This document shows, piece after piece, positions 7,500 through 16,955 of a DNA stretch of 64,000 bases (position 1 is the first letter of the stretch; every line of letters starts with the position of its first letter). A model generated the notes under the pieces. That model made no database searches. It was not told the DNA's origin and was given only the letters and a program-made list of their open reading frames with translations. The translations under genes were made by a program, and so were the position numbers. This stretch comes from PFJX01 sp964393825 (lineage in GTDB: Bacteria > Pseudomonadota > Gammaproteobacteria > Burkholderiales > Thiobacillaceae). Location of the stretch: contig CAYMUY010000014.1 of assembly GCA_964393825.1 (NCBI GenBank), positions 22,035 through 86,034 of the forward strand. The letters run 5' to 3'.

Positions 7500-10253
7500 T
7501 CACGCATGTTCACGTGCTTCCCCTTCACCATGCAGATTGCTCACGCAGCGCCCGCACAGGCCGGGATACTCGGCGGCGGCGCCGACATCCTCGCGGTAAT
7601 GCCAGCAACGTTCGCATTTGTCGTGTGCCGAGGCGCGGGCTTCGACGCGGGTTTCCCCCTCGGTTCGCGCCACCTCGGCGGCGGAGGTGATGAGCACGAA
7701 CCTGAGGTCGTCGCCGAGGGCGGTGAGTAGGGCGTGATCGTTGCCGGCGGCGTGCAGGGTGACCTCGGCCTGCAGCGAGGAGCCCACCTTGCCTTCCACC
7801 CGCAGTTCCTCGATGCGCTTGGCGCAAAGCGCGCGCAGTTCGCGAATGCGGCTCCAGCGCGCCAGCAGGTCGTCGGCATCGGCCTGCCGCGGCGGCTCGT
7901 GCCAGAGACTGAGGAAGACGCTCTCCGACTGGCATTGCAGCGCCCAGATCTCCTCGGCGGTGGCGGAGAGGATAGGCGCGAGCAGGCGGGTGAGGGTGTG
8001 CAGGATGTGCCACAGCGTGGTCTGCGCCGCGCGCCGCGCCCCGGAATCGGCGCCGGTGGTATAGAGACGGTCCTTCAGCACGTCGAGGTAGAAGGCGCCG
8101 AGGTCTTCCGAGCAGAAGGCGTGCAGGCGCTGCACGGCGGTGTGGAAGCTGTAGGTCCGGTAATCGGCCAGCACCTCCTCCTGCATCGCGCGGGTCAGGG
8201 CCAGGGCGTAGCGGTCGATCTCCAGCAGGTCGGTGCCGGCCACCTCGTGCTTTGCCATGTCGAAATCGGCGGTGTTGGCGAGGAGGAAGCGCAGGGTGTT
8301 GCGGATGCGGCGGTAGCCATCCACCGCCCGCTTGAGGATTTCGTCGGAGATGGTCAGTTCGCCCGAGTAATCGGTGGAGGCCACCCACAGGCGCAGGATG
8401 TCGGCGCCATAGGTATCCATCACCTTTTGCGGCGCGATGACGTTGCCCTTGGACTTGGACATCTTGTGGCCCTTGGCGTCGACCACGAAGCCATGGGTGA
8501 GCAGGGCCTTGTAGGGGGCATGGCCGTCGCTGGCGCAACCGGTGAGCAGGGACGACTGGAACCAGCCGCGATGCTGGTCGGAACCTTCCAGGTAGAGGTC
8601 GGCGGGATGCTCCAGACCCTCGCGCTCCTTCAGCAGGCAGGCATGGGTGACGCCGGAGTCGAACCAGACATCGAGGGTGTCCTTGACCTTGACGTAGTCC
8701 TCGGCTTCGTCGCCCAGCAAGTCCTTCGGGTCGAGGCTGAACCAGGCCTCGATGCCGCGTTGCTCCACCCGTTTCGCGACTTCCTCCAGCAGTTCCTGGC
8801 TGCGCGGGTGGAGGTCGCCGGTCGTCCTGTGCATGAAGAAGGTGATCGGTACGCCCCAGTTGCGCTGGCGCGACACACACCAGTCCGGGCGATTCTTCAT
8901 CATGGCTTCCAGGCGGGCACGGCCCCAGGCGGGGAAGAACTCGGTGTCCTCGACGGCGCGCATGGCGAGGTCGCGCAGGCCCGCCTTGTCCATGCCGATG
9001 AACCACTGCCGGGTGGCGCGGAAGATGATCGGGGTCTTGTGTCGCCAGCAATGCGGGTAGCTATGGTTCAAACGGGCCTGGGCCAGGAGGTGGCCGTTGC
9101 CGGTCAGGGTTTCCAGCACCTTCTTGTTGCCGTCCCACACGGAAAGGCCGCCGACGATGGGGGTGTCGGCGTAGAACTTGCCGTCGTCGCCGACCGGGTT
9201 GGCAACCTCCAGCCCGTATTTCAGGCCGGCGATGTAGTCGTCATGGCCGTGGCCGGGGGCGATGTGGACGAGGCCGACGCCGGCATCCAGCGTGACGAAA
9301 TCGGCCAGGATCACCGGCACTTCCTGATCGTAGAACGGGTGGCGCAGTCGCAGGCCTTCCAGGGCGGCGCCCTTGAACTGGCCCAGCGTCTCCACGGCCT
9401 CGAAGCCGTAGCGGTTGATCGCCGCCTCGGCCAGGTCGCGCGCCAGGATCAGCAGACCCTTGGGGGTGCGGATCAGGTCGTAGGTGAAGTCCGGGTGCAT
9501 CGCCACCGCGCGGTTGGCCGGCAGCGTCCAGGGCGTGGTGGTCCAGATCACGGCGTAGGCGGGGGTGTCCAGATGGGCGACGCCGAGGCGCTTCGCCAGG
9601 TCGCCGAGGTCGGCCACCGGGAAGGCGACATCGATGGCTGGCGAATTCTTGTCCTCGTATTCCACTTCCGCTTCCGCCAGGGCGGAGCCGCAATCGACAC
9701 ACCAGTGCACCGGCTTGGCGCCGAGGTAGAGGTGGCCATTGCCCTGGATCAGGCCCAGTTGCCGGATGATGTCCGCCTCGAACTGGAAATCCATGGTCAG
9801 GTAGGGACGCTCCCAGTCGCCCAGCACGCCCAGGCGGATGAAGTCGGCCTTCTGCCGTTCCACCTGGCTGGCGGCGTATTCGCGGCAGAGTTCGCGGAAT
9901 TTGGCCGGCTCCATGTGCTTGCCGTGCGCCTTCTCCACCACCAGTTCGATCGGCAGGCCGTGGCAGTCCCAGCCCGGCACATAGGGCGCGTCGAAGCCGT
10001 CCAGCGTCTTGCTCTTGACGATGATGTCCTTGAGGATCTTGTTCACCGCGTGGCCGATGTGGATGTCGCCGTTGGCGTAGGGCGGGCCGTCGTGGAGGAT
10101 GAACTTCGGCCGTCCGGCACTGGCCGCCCTGATTTTTTCGTAGAGCTTGCGCTCTTGCCATTGCTTGATCCAGCCCGGCTCGCGCTTCGCGAGGTCGCCA
10201 CGCATGGGGAAGGGGGTGTCGGGCAGGTTCAGGGTGGTCTTGTAGTCAGGCAT
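7500..10253 (-). CDS. ileS: Isoleucyl-tRNA synthetase
   Basis: This 917-residue class Ia aminoacyl-tRNA synthetase charges tRNA-Ile in the cytoplasm. The HIGH motif is at residues 65-68 (NGDIHIGHAVNK), and KMSKS is near residue 597 (GHKMSKSKGN). A large editing domain lies between them (TTTPWTLPANRA). The C-terminus has the four-cysteine zinc finger typical of bacterial-type IleS (CERCWHYREDVG and LCGRCVSNLHG). The length is normal for the family. It lies between ribF and lspA, all in one direction. Confidence 0.98.
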   Translation of the reverse strand: MPDYKTTLNLPDTPFPMRGDLAKREPGWIKQWQERKLYEKIRAASAGRPKFILHDGPPYANGDIHIGHAVNKILKDIIVKSKTLDGFDAPYVPGWDCHGLPIELVVEKAHGKHMEPAKFRELCREYAASQVERQKADFIRLGVLGDWERPYLTMDFQFEADIIRQLGLIQGNGHLYLGAKPVHWCVDCGSALAEAEVEYEDKNSPAIDVAFPVADLGDLAKRLGVAHLDTPAYAVIWTTTPWTLPANRAVAMHPDFTYDLIRTPKGLLILARDLAEAAINRYGFEAVETLGQFKGAALEGLRLRHPFYDQEVPVILADFVTLDAGVGLVHIAPGHGHDDYIAGLKYGLEVANPVGDDGKFYADTPIVGGLSVWDGNKKVLETLTGNGHLLAQARLNHSYPHCWRHKTPIIFRATRQWFIGMDKAGLRDLAMRAVEDTEFFPAWGRARLEAMMKNRPDWCVSRQRNWGVPITFFMHRTTGDLHPRSQELLEEVAKRVEQRGIEAWFSLDPKDLLGDEAEDYVKVKDTLDVWFDSGVTHACLLKEREGLEHPADLYLEGSDQHRGWFQSSLLTGCASDGHAPYKALLTHGFVVDAKGHKMSKSKGNVIAPQKVMDTYGADILRLWVASTDYSGELTISDEILKRAVDGYRRIRNTLRFLLANTADFDMAKHEVAGTDLLEIDRYALALTRAMQEEVLADYRTYSFHTAVQRLHAFCSEDLGAFYLDVLKDRLYTTGADSGARRAAQTTLWHILHTLTRLLAPILSATAEEIWALQCQSESVFLSLWHEPPRQADADDLLARWSRIRELRALCAKRIEELRVEGKVGSSLQAEVTLHAAGNDHALLTALGDDLRFVLITSAAEVARTEGETRVEARASAHDKCERCWHYREDVGAAAEYPGLCGRCVSNLHGEGEAREHA

Positions 10254-10270
10254 GGTGAGTGGACCAGGGT

Positions 10271-10329
10271 TGTAGCGCCGGCGTCTCGCCGGCTCGTAGC
10301 GGAAAGGCCGGCGAGACGCCGGCGCTACA
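10271..10329. repeat. Perfect 23-bp inverted repeat (REP/BIME-like)
   Basis: The two arms at 10271-10293 and 10307-10329 are exact reverse complements over 23 bases, separated by 13 bases. The arm begins TGTAGCGCCGGCG. It fills the spacer between ribF and ileS. It could fold in mRNA and act as an attenuator or stability element; no T-run follows on either strand, so it is not a canonical terminator. A degenerate relative is at 7397. Confidence 0.85.
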
Positions 10330-10333
10330 GTCT

Positions 10334-11266
10334 TCAGACACCCAGCAACTCCCGCGCCTGTTGCGCGTCGAGGTCGATCTGGGCGATCAGGGTTTCCAGG
10401 TTGGGGAACTTGGCTTCGTCGCGCAGCTTGTGCAGGAATTCGATGCGCAGGTGCTCGCGGTAGATGGAACGGTTGAAGTTGAACAGATGCACTTCCAGGG
10501 TCGGGCGACCATTGGCGTGCACGGTCGGGCGGGTGCCGAGGCTGGCCACACCTGGCCAGTCGGGTTGGTCGAGGCCCTGCACGCGCACCGCGAAGATGCC
10601 CTTGACCGGCGGCTTGTTGTGCTTGAGTTGAATGTTGGCGGTGGGATAGCCGATCTTGCGGCCCAGCTGGTCGCCGCCCACCACGCGGCCGGAGATGGAA
10701 TAGGGGCGGCCGAGCAGTTGCGCGGCCATGGCCATGTCGCCGACCGCCAGCGCTTCGCGCACTGCGGTGGAAGAGGCGCGTTGGCCGGCCGCTTCGATGG
10801 TGTGCAGCGCCTCGGCCTGGAAGCCATGCGTCCGCCCCATGCGCTCCAGCAAGGCGAAATCCCCGGCGCGTCGGGCGCCGAAACGGAAATCATCGCCCAC
10901 CAGGACATAGCGCGCCTTCAGGCCGTCGACCAGGATGATGCGCACGAAATCTTCCGCCGAGAGCGCCGCGAAGGGTTTGCTGAAGCGGCAGACATGGACG
11001 TGCGCGACTCCCAGACTGCGCAGGATCTCCAGCTTTTCGCGCAGGGAGGTCAGGCGGGTGGGGGCCGATTGCGGGGTGAAGATTTCGCGCGGATGTGGCT
11101 CGAAGGTCAGCACCGTGGGCGCAGCGGCCACCGAGGCGGCGCGCGAGGTCAGCCGCGCCAGCATGGCCTGGTGGCCGAGATGGATGCCGTCGAAGTTGCC
11201 GATGGTGACGGCGTTCGGGCGATGGGCTCGATGTCGCGTGTCAAACCAGCCGTGGGTCATCAGCAT
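10334..11266 (-). CDS. ribF: Bifunctional riboflavin kinase / FAD synthetase
   Basis: This 310-residue protein converts riboflavin to FMN and then to FAD. The N-terminal adenylyltransferase domain carries VTIGNFDGIHLGHQAML near residues 20-36. The C-terminal kinase domain has the conserved GRKIGYPTANIQL motif followed by KGIFAVRV. The length is normal. It is upstream of ileS in the same direction. An alternative in-frame ATG two codons downstream (11260) is equally possible; neither start has a clear ribosome binding site. I see no FMN riboswitch in the 97 bases upstream. Confidence 0.96.
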   Translation of the reverse strand: MLMTHGWFDTRHRAHRPNAVTIGNFDGIHLGHQAMLARLTSRAASVAAAPTVLTFEPHPREIFTPQSAPTRLTSLREKLEILRSLGVAHVHVCRFSKPFAALSAEDFVRIILVDGLKARYVLVGDDFRFGARRAGDFALLERMGRTHGFQAEALHTIEAAGQRASSTAVREALAVGDMAMAAQLLGRPYSISGRVVGGDQLGRKIGYPTANIQLKHNKPPVKGIFAVRVQGLDQPDWPGVASLGTRPTVHANGRPTLEVHLFNFNRSIYREHLRIEFLHKLRDEAKFPNLETLIAQIDLDAQQARELLGV

Positions 11267-11363
11267 GGGTGCGTGTATCTCTTTGAAAAGCAGCGGATTT
11301 TAGCGGCTCGCGGGAGGCTCAGTCCATGTGTATTCCCGGGAGCCTGTCGGCCGAAGGGCAAGT

Positions 11364-14300
11364 TCAGGCCGCGCGCTGGGCGTGGCGTGTGACGACGAGG
11401 TCCTGCAGCGCGCGCAGTTTGACCAACAGGTCATCGCGCAGGCTGAACAGTTCCGGCAGCAGCCTTCGCGCCTCGTCTTGCCTGCCCTCGCGCAGCAGGC
11501 TGACCAGCCTCTCGCCCAGGGCGTGGATACGCTGGTGCACCGGGTCGATGGCGAGAAATTCAGGCAGGGTGCCGTAGCGAACCGCGCCGGACCCGAGGTA
11601 CCAATGGCCGAACCGGCAGTGTTCCGGCTCGAGCGCGATGGCGTTGTGCTTGTCGTTCAAATCCCCCTCCGCGGTCTCGATACGGGCAGTCAGGTTGTCG
11701 ACCCAGTCGCGGTGGTTGTATTCGGCCAGCAGCAGGGCAAAGTCCTCGCGGTGCCAACGCTGGAAGTTCTCCTCGCTCCAGGCGGTCGGCGTGTCCCAGG
11801 CCGCGACCCATTCCGGGAGCCTGGCGGCCGGCATCGGCCGCGCGATGCTGTAGCCCTGGGCGACCGCGCAGCCGAGTTGCAGCAGCAACAGGCCCGATTC
11901 CAGGTTTTCCACCCCCTCCGCGACGACTTCGCGTCCGAACGCCTCCGCGAGCGCGATGACCCCCTCGACGATGGCCAGGTCGTCGGGGTCGCGCAACATG
12001 TCGCGCACGAAGGACTGGTCGATCTTCATGATCTGTACCGGCAGGTGCTTCAGGTAGGTGAGCGAGGAATAGCCGGTGCCGAAGTCGTCGAGGGCGAAAT
12101 CGCTGCCCAGGTGCTGGCAGGTGCGGATTACTTCGGATACCCGCGCCAGGTCTTCCAGGGCCGCGGTCTCCAGTATTTCCAGTTCCAGTTGCTGCGGCGA
12201 GACATCGGGGTGGGCCGCCAGGTGCGCCCGCAGGCGCTCGAGGAAGTCGGGGCGCTGGATGTGCCGGGCGGAGATGTTGACGCTGACCGTGATCTCCAGG
12301 CCCAGTTCGCGCCAGGCGGTCAGTTGCGCCAGTACCCGCGCCAGGACCCAGTCGCCGAGGAGGGGGTCCAGCTCGGTGTTTTCGATCACCGGCAGGAAGC
12401 TGGCCGGGCCGAGCAGGCCACGTTCGGGATGGTGCCAGCGGATCAGCGCCTCGGCGCCCACCACCTTGCCCGTGCGCATGTTGACCTGGGGTTGATAGAA
12501 CAGTTCGAACTCGTCGTGCTCCAGCCCCTGGCGGATGCGTTCCCAGGTCTCCCGATGGGTGCGGGCGCGGCGGTCGCCTTCCGTGTCATGGAAGGTATAG
12601 CGCCCGCGTCCACTCTGCTTTGCGTGGTACATGGCCTGATCCGCGTGCCGCAGCAGCGTGTCCGGATCCTGATCGTCGCTGGGATAGAGGCTGACGCCGA
12701 TGCTGGCGGTCAGGCTGATCATCTTGCCGTCCAGCAGTGTCGGCTGGGCAATGATGCCGAGCAGGCGGGTCAGGGTGGCTTCGCATTCCTCCACGTCGCC
12801 CAATCCCTGGAGCAGGAGTACGAATTCATCGCCGCCCAGGCGCGCCACGGTGTCGCCGCTACGCAGGGCGTCGTTCATGCGGCGGGCCATCTCCACCAGC
12901 AATCGGTCCCCGACTTCATGGCCGTGCAGGTCGTTGATCGGCTTGAAGCCGTCCAGGTCGAGATAGCCGATCGCCAGCAGCTTGCCGCTGCGTTTCGTCT
13001 GGGCGATGGCCTGATTCATGCGGTCGGCCAGCAGCATCCGGTTGGGGATGCCGGTCAGCGCGTCATGCTGGGCGAGGTGTTGCAGCGCCGCTTCCTGCCG
13101 CTTGATCAGGCTGATGTCGGAGAAGACGCCGAGATAATGGCTGATGCGCCCACCGGGGTCGCGGATGGCGGCGATGGACAGGCGTTCGGGGTATTCCTCG
13201 CCGTTCTTGCGGCGGTTCCAGATTTCACCGATCCAGTGGTCCTGCTTGTGGATCGCCCGCCACATCCCCGCATAAAAGGCGGGGTCGTGGCGACCGGATG
13301 CGAGCAGGCGCGGTGACTGGCCGATTGCATCCTTGCGGCTGTAACCGGTGATCTGGCTGAAAGCCGGGTTGACATCGACGATGCGGCTGTCGGCGTCGGT
13401 GATCAGAATGCCTTCTCGGGCATGCTCGAACACACTGGCGGCCAGGCGCATCTGGCCCTGGCTGTGCTGGATGGCGCGCGCCATCTCGTTGAGGTTGCTG
13501 GCGAATTCGGCGGTCTCGTCGCCGCCCGCCTCCGGCACCCGCCAGGCATAGTCGCCTGCCGCCAGGTGACGCGCGGCCTGGCTGAAGACGTTAAGCCGGC
13601 GCACCACCAGCAGGTGCACCAGGATGCCGGCCAGCAGCAGGGCCAGCGCCACCACGGCCAGATGGATGGCCTGTTCCCGCCACCAGAGGCCGAGGATGCG
13701 AGCCTCGGTTTCCGCCGCCGGCAGCTTGACGCTGAGGATGCCGCGCAGCTCGCCCACCTGGTAGCCATACGCCAGCCTGTAGCCCTGGCGGATCGCGGCC
13801 GGCGCGTCCTCCGGTTTGCCATGACATTTCAGGCAGTAGGCCTCGGTCCAGATCGGTGTCGTGTAATGGTAGAAGTGGCGGCCCTGGCGGTCGCTGTAGG
13901 TGGTCAACTGCTCCTTGTCCTGGGGGTGCGCGCGAAAATGGCGGATCGCCGTCATTTCCATCGCATCCGCCTGGTTGGCCGGGTTACGGGCGCGGTCGCT
14001 GACATTGTTGAAGCTGACGCCGCGCCGGTCGAACGCCTGGAAGTCATGGGCAATGCGCGGCATGGCGTGGGCAGGCAGGAAGCCGATGGTGTGGGTGTCG
14101 AGTTCCAGGCCGCTGGCCAGGAACTGCTCTTGATAGGTGCGGCGCATGGCCATCAGCACGCCGTGCAGGGAACGCCCCTCCTCCAGCAAGGCCGCCTCGA
14201 CGCTGGCGCGGGTGTGCACGTAGCCGGACCAGGCCATGCTCGCGAGGGCGGCCAGGAGGGCAAGGCCGATGCCCAGCCAGATCTTGTAGACCAGCCTCAT
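11364..14300 (-). CDS. DUF3365-HAMP-PAS-GGDEF-EAL-CZB c-di-GMP enzyme
   Basis: This 978-residue membrane protein has a TM segment at about 8-26. A periplasmic DUF3365 (Tll0287-like) sensor follows, with the c-type heme motif CLKCH at 156-160. A second TM lies near 208-228, then HAMP, then PAS (about 290-400). The GGDEF domain has an intact RLGGDEF, and the EAL domain has an intact GAEALIRW. The C-terminus (about 860-960) is a CZB zinc-binding domain (YNHRDWV, CRFGHWYLG, HQRIHALG). Both enzymatic motifs are intact, so it may make or break c-di-GMP depending on signals. The periplasmic heme suggests redox or NO sensing, which is inferred. It is the last gene of a leftward operon starting near 20841, about 100 bases after the previous gene. 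Confidence 0.9.
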   Translation of the reverse strand: MRLVYKIWLGIGLALLAALASMAWSGYVHTRASVEAALLEEGRSLHGVLMAMRRTYQEQFLASGLELDTHTIGFLPAHAMPRIAHDFQAFDRRGVSFNNVSDRARNPANQADAMEMTAIRHFRAHPQDKEQLTTYSDRQGRHFYHYTTPIWTEAYCLKCHGKPEDAPAAIRQGYRLAYGYQVGELRGILSVKLPAAETEARILGLWWREQAIHLAVVALALLLAGILVHLLVVRRLNVFSQAARHLAAGDYAWRVPEAGGDETAEFASNLNEMARAIQHSQGQMRLAASVFEHAREGILITDADSRIVDVNPAFSQITGYSRKDAIGQSPRLLASGRHDPAFYAGMWRAIHKQDHWIGEIWNRRKNGEEYPERLSIAAIRDPGGRISHYLGVFSDISLIKRQEAALQHLAQHDALTGIPNRMLLADRMNQAIAQTKRSGKLLAIGYLDLDGFKPINDLHGHEVGDRLLVEMARRMNDALRSGDTVARLGGDEFVLLLQGLGDVEECEATLTRLLGIIAQPTLLDGKMISLTASIGVSLYPSDDQDPDTLLRHADQAMYHAKQSGRGRYTFHDTEGDRRARTHRETWERIRQGLEHDEFELFYQPQVNMRTGKVVGAEALIRWHHPERGLLGPASFLPVIENTELDPLLGDWVLARVLAQLTAWRELGLEITVSVNISARHIQRPDFLERLRAHLAAHPDVSPQQLELEILETAALEDLARVSEVIRTCQHLGSDFALDDFGTGYSSLTYLKHLPVQIMKIDQSFVRDMLRDPDDLAIVEGVIALAEAFGREVVAEGVENLESGLLLLQLGCAVAQGYSIARPMPAARLPEWVAAWDTPTAWSEENFQRWHREDFALLLAEYNHRDWVDNLTARIETAEGDLNDKHNAIALEPEHCRFGHWYLGSGAVRYGTLPEFLAIDPVHQRIHALGERLVSLLREGRQDEARRLLPELFSLRDDLLVKLRALQDLVVTRHAQRAA

Positions 14301-14400
14301 GACCGGAAACGCCAGGCCAGGCGTTGCGGGCCGGCGGTTGCGCGCGTGATTTCACCGGCGCACGGGTTGATGTTGGCGAGCGTCGCCCCGGTCCAGGTGT

Positions 14401-16953
14401 TCATGATTCCTCCCCCGCCTGTTTGCCCAGTGTCCGGTCGGGCAGGCCGATGTAATAACCCTGACCCAGTTCCACGCCCATGTCTCTGAGTGCCGCCATC
14501 ACCTCGGGCGACTCGATGTGTTCGGCGATGACGCGGATGCCGAGGCCGAGCGCGAGTTGGTGGATGCTGTGGACGAAGGCGCGGTCCTTGTCGTTGTGCA
14601 GCATGTTGACGACGAAGTCGCCCTCGATCTTGAGGAAATCGATGGGCAGTCGGCGCAGGTACTGGAACGAGGAGAAACCGGAACCGAAGTCGTCGATGGC
14701 CAGCTTGAAACCGGCCAGTTTCAGTTCGGCGACCAGATGCTCCAGTGTGACCAGGTTCTTCAGGGTGTCGCGTTCGGTGATCTCGAAAATCACCCGCGCG
14801 GGTTCGATGCCGAATTCAGCAACCATGCGCTTGAGTTCGCTCAGGAAGTTCGCCAGGGCGATCGAACGCGGCGACAGGTTGATGAACACCAAACCGTCGT
14901 ATTCGCGCGTCGCCAGCGCGCGCAAGGTCTTTTCCAGGACGAGCAGGTCGAGCCGGTGGATGACGCCGGCCTTCTCCGCGAATTCGATGAAACGCGCCGC
15001 TTCCAGGTGGCTGTCGTTCAGGATCAGGCGGGAGAGCGCCTCGTAGCCGACGACGCTGCCGCTACCGAGATCCATGATCGGCTGGAACCAGGGCTCGATG
15101 CGGCCGGCGTTGACGGCTTCCACCACCCGCAGGGTGGATTCGGTCATATCGCGGAACACGACCGCCACATCCTCCTCGCGGGGACTGCCGACCTGGTTCT
15201 TGCCGGCGGCCTTGGCCTTGTACATCATGGTATCGGCGAACAGGAACAGATCGCGGGCGGTGTCTGCGTGCAGCGGATACACCGCCATGCCGATGGAGGC
15301 GCTGCCGGAGAGGCTGGCGCCCGCCACTTCGATCCGCATGCCGTCGATCGCCTCCAGGGCCCTTTGCGCGATGGCCTGCGCCATTTCCGGCATCACTTCC
15401 GGCAGCAGGACGACGAACTCGTCGCCGCCGTAGCGGGCAAAGATATCGCCCGGACGCAGCACCTGTTTCACGGTATGGGCGAACGTCTGCAGGTAGCGGT
15501 CGCCCACCGCGTGTCCATGGCCGTCGTTGATCAGCTTGAAGTTGTCCAGGTCGATCACCAGCAGCCCGAAGCTGTAGCCCCTGCGTTCGGCGCGCGACAC
15601 CTCGTACTCGAACAATTCCCAGAAGATGCGGCGGTTGTAGAGATCGGTGAGCGGGTCGCGGGTGGCGTAGTACTCCATGTCGTTGGTGTACTTGTGGATG
15701 GCCTTCACCGAACCGACCACGTTGAGCATGGTGGAGAGCAGGCTGTCCATCACCAGGCGCAGGGTGTCGTCCTGCACCGCCGTGGCATGGACGCCGATGC
15801 CGACGATGCCGCCGATCTTGGGCTGGTCGAGTATCAGGGCCTTGGTTTCCAGGACCACGGAGCGGTGGTCCAGCTCCAGTTCCGGGCCGTCCGCCGTCGG
15901 CGAGTGATGGTGCAGGCTGACCTGGGCGAGGCCGGACAGGCGGGCGTCCGCCGCCACCACCGCGCGGACGTGGTTTTCCATCGACTCGCGAGTCGCTTGC
16001 GAGGGTTTCCGGCTCCAGAAGATCTCCAGGTCGAAGATCTCGTCGCCCACCTGGAAGACCGAGAACAGCACGTGGGTGGGCATTACCGTGTTGATCTCGG
16101 CAAGCAGGCGGCTGATGTAATCGCCCCAGTCGCGCACCACCTCGGAGGTGATCACGAATTTCTCCAGGAGGCCGATCTCGAAGCGCAGCACATCCTTGTC
16201 GACGGCCACCGCGCGCAGTTTGTCCACCAGTTGCCCGAGTCGCGCGAACAACTGGTTGAGTTCCGTGAAACCGAGGTCGCGGTCGGAGAACGCGACCTGG
16301 CGCAGATCGGACACACCATTCACCTTCGCCACGCTGTTGCTGACGATGGCGATCGACTGCTCCAGACGGCGGTTGACCCGCCAGACCACGAAGGCGGCAG
16401 CGAGCATTGCCAGGGGGGCCAGCGCCAGCAGCCAGGACAGGAATTCTTCTCTCGCCCGCGCCAGCAGGGGCGCGAAATCCTGCCGCACCTCGACGATGCC
16501 GAGCGTATCGCCCGGCGTCGCTGCCGTGTGGCAGGCCAGGCAGCGCGCTTCCGCCAGCAGCGGCAAGAGGTGGCGCACGCCGCCCTCCCGGGAGTCCAGC
16601 ACCGGCGCGCCGCTGGCGAATACCTCGCGCAGGCGCTCGTCCAGCGGGGGCTGCCGGATCTCGCCGAAATTGGCCGCCACCACCGCGCCGCGATAGAAAC
16701 GGATCGTGGTGCCGGTCCCCGACACGGCGGCTTCCACGGCGGTGATGTGCGCCTCGACCTGATTGCGGTTCCAGCCGCTCGCCATCAAGGGGTACATACC
16801 GGCGAACGTGGCCCGGGCCAGGGCTTCGGCGCCGACACGGGCGTTGTCCCGGACCGAGTGTTCGAGGATACGGTTGATGCCGTAGTAGCTGACGCCGAAG
16901 AAAGCGCAGGCGACAAGCGCCGAGGTCGCGAGGATGAATGTTCGGATGCGCAT
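14401..16953 (-). CDS. GGDEF-EAL protein with periplasmic c-type heme sensor
   Basis: This is an 850-residue protein. The N-terminal TM (about 7-26) leads into a periplasmic domain with CLACH at 138-142, a single c-heme attachment motif like that of DUF3365/Tll0287-type sensors. A second TM lies at about 170-192. A cytoplasmic linker domain of roughly 200 residues follows. The GGDEF domain (ARYGGDEFVVLLP, around 505) and the EAL domain (VGYEALSRLI, around 610) both keep their signature motifs. It starts two bases after the stop of the hybrid kinase gene, so the two are co-translated. The kinase and this enzyme may form one circuit, but direct phosphorylation of this protein is not indicated since it has no receiver. 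Confidence 0.9.
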   Translation of the reverse strand: MRIRTFILATSALVACAFFGVSYYGINRILEHSVRDNARVGAEALARATFAGMYPLMASGWNRNQVEAHITAVEAAVSGTGTTIRFYRGAVVAANFGEIRQPPLDERLREVFASGAPVLDSREGGVRHLLPLLAEARCLACHTAATPGDTLGIVEVRQDFAPLLARAREEFLSWLLALAPLAMLAAAFVVWRVNRRLEQSIAIVSNSVAKVNGVSDLRQVAFSDRDLGFTELNQLFARLGQLVDKLRAVAVDKDVLRFEIGLLEKFVITSEVVRDWGDYISRLLAEINTVMPTHVLFSVFQVGDEIFDLEIFWSRKPSQATRESMENHVRAVVAADARLSGLAQVSLHHHSPTADGPELELDHRSVVLETKALILDQPKIGGIVGIGVHATAVQDDTLRLVMDSLLSTMLNVVGSVKAIHKYTNDMEYYATRDPLTDLYNRRIFWELFEYEVSRAERRGYSFGLLVIDLDNFKLINDGHGHAVGDRYLQTFAHTVKQVLRPGDIFARYGGDEFVVLLPEVMPEMAQAIAQRALEAIDGMRIEVAGASLSGSASIGMAVYPLHADTARDLFLFADTMMYKAKAAGKNQVGSPREEDVAVVFRDMTESTLRVVEAVNAGRIEPWFQPIMDLGSGSVVGYEALSRLILNDSHLEAARFIEFAEKAGVIHRLDLLVLEKTLRALATREYDGLVFINLSPRSIALANFLSELKRMVAEFGIEPARVIFEITERDTLKNLVTLEHLVAELKLAGFKLAIDDFGSGFSSFQYLRRLPIDFLKIEGDFVVNMLHNDKDRAFVHSIHQLALGLGIRVIAEHIESPEVMAALRDMGVELGQGYYIGLPDRTLGKQAGEES

Positions 16954-16955
16954 GG

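Noticed and set aside
7734..10463. Plus-strand open frame of about 900 codons
   Set aside because: It is antisense to ileS, rich in shadow-like Gly/Ala/Val/His content and has no family features.
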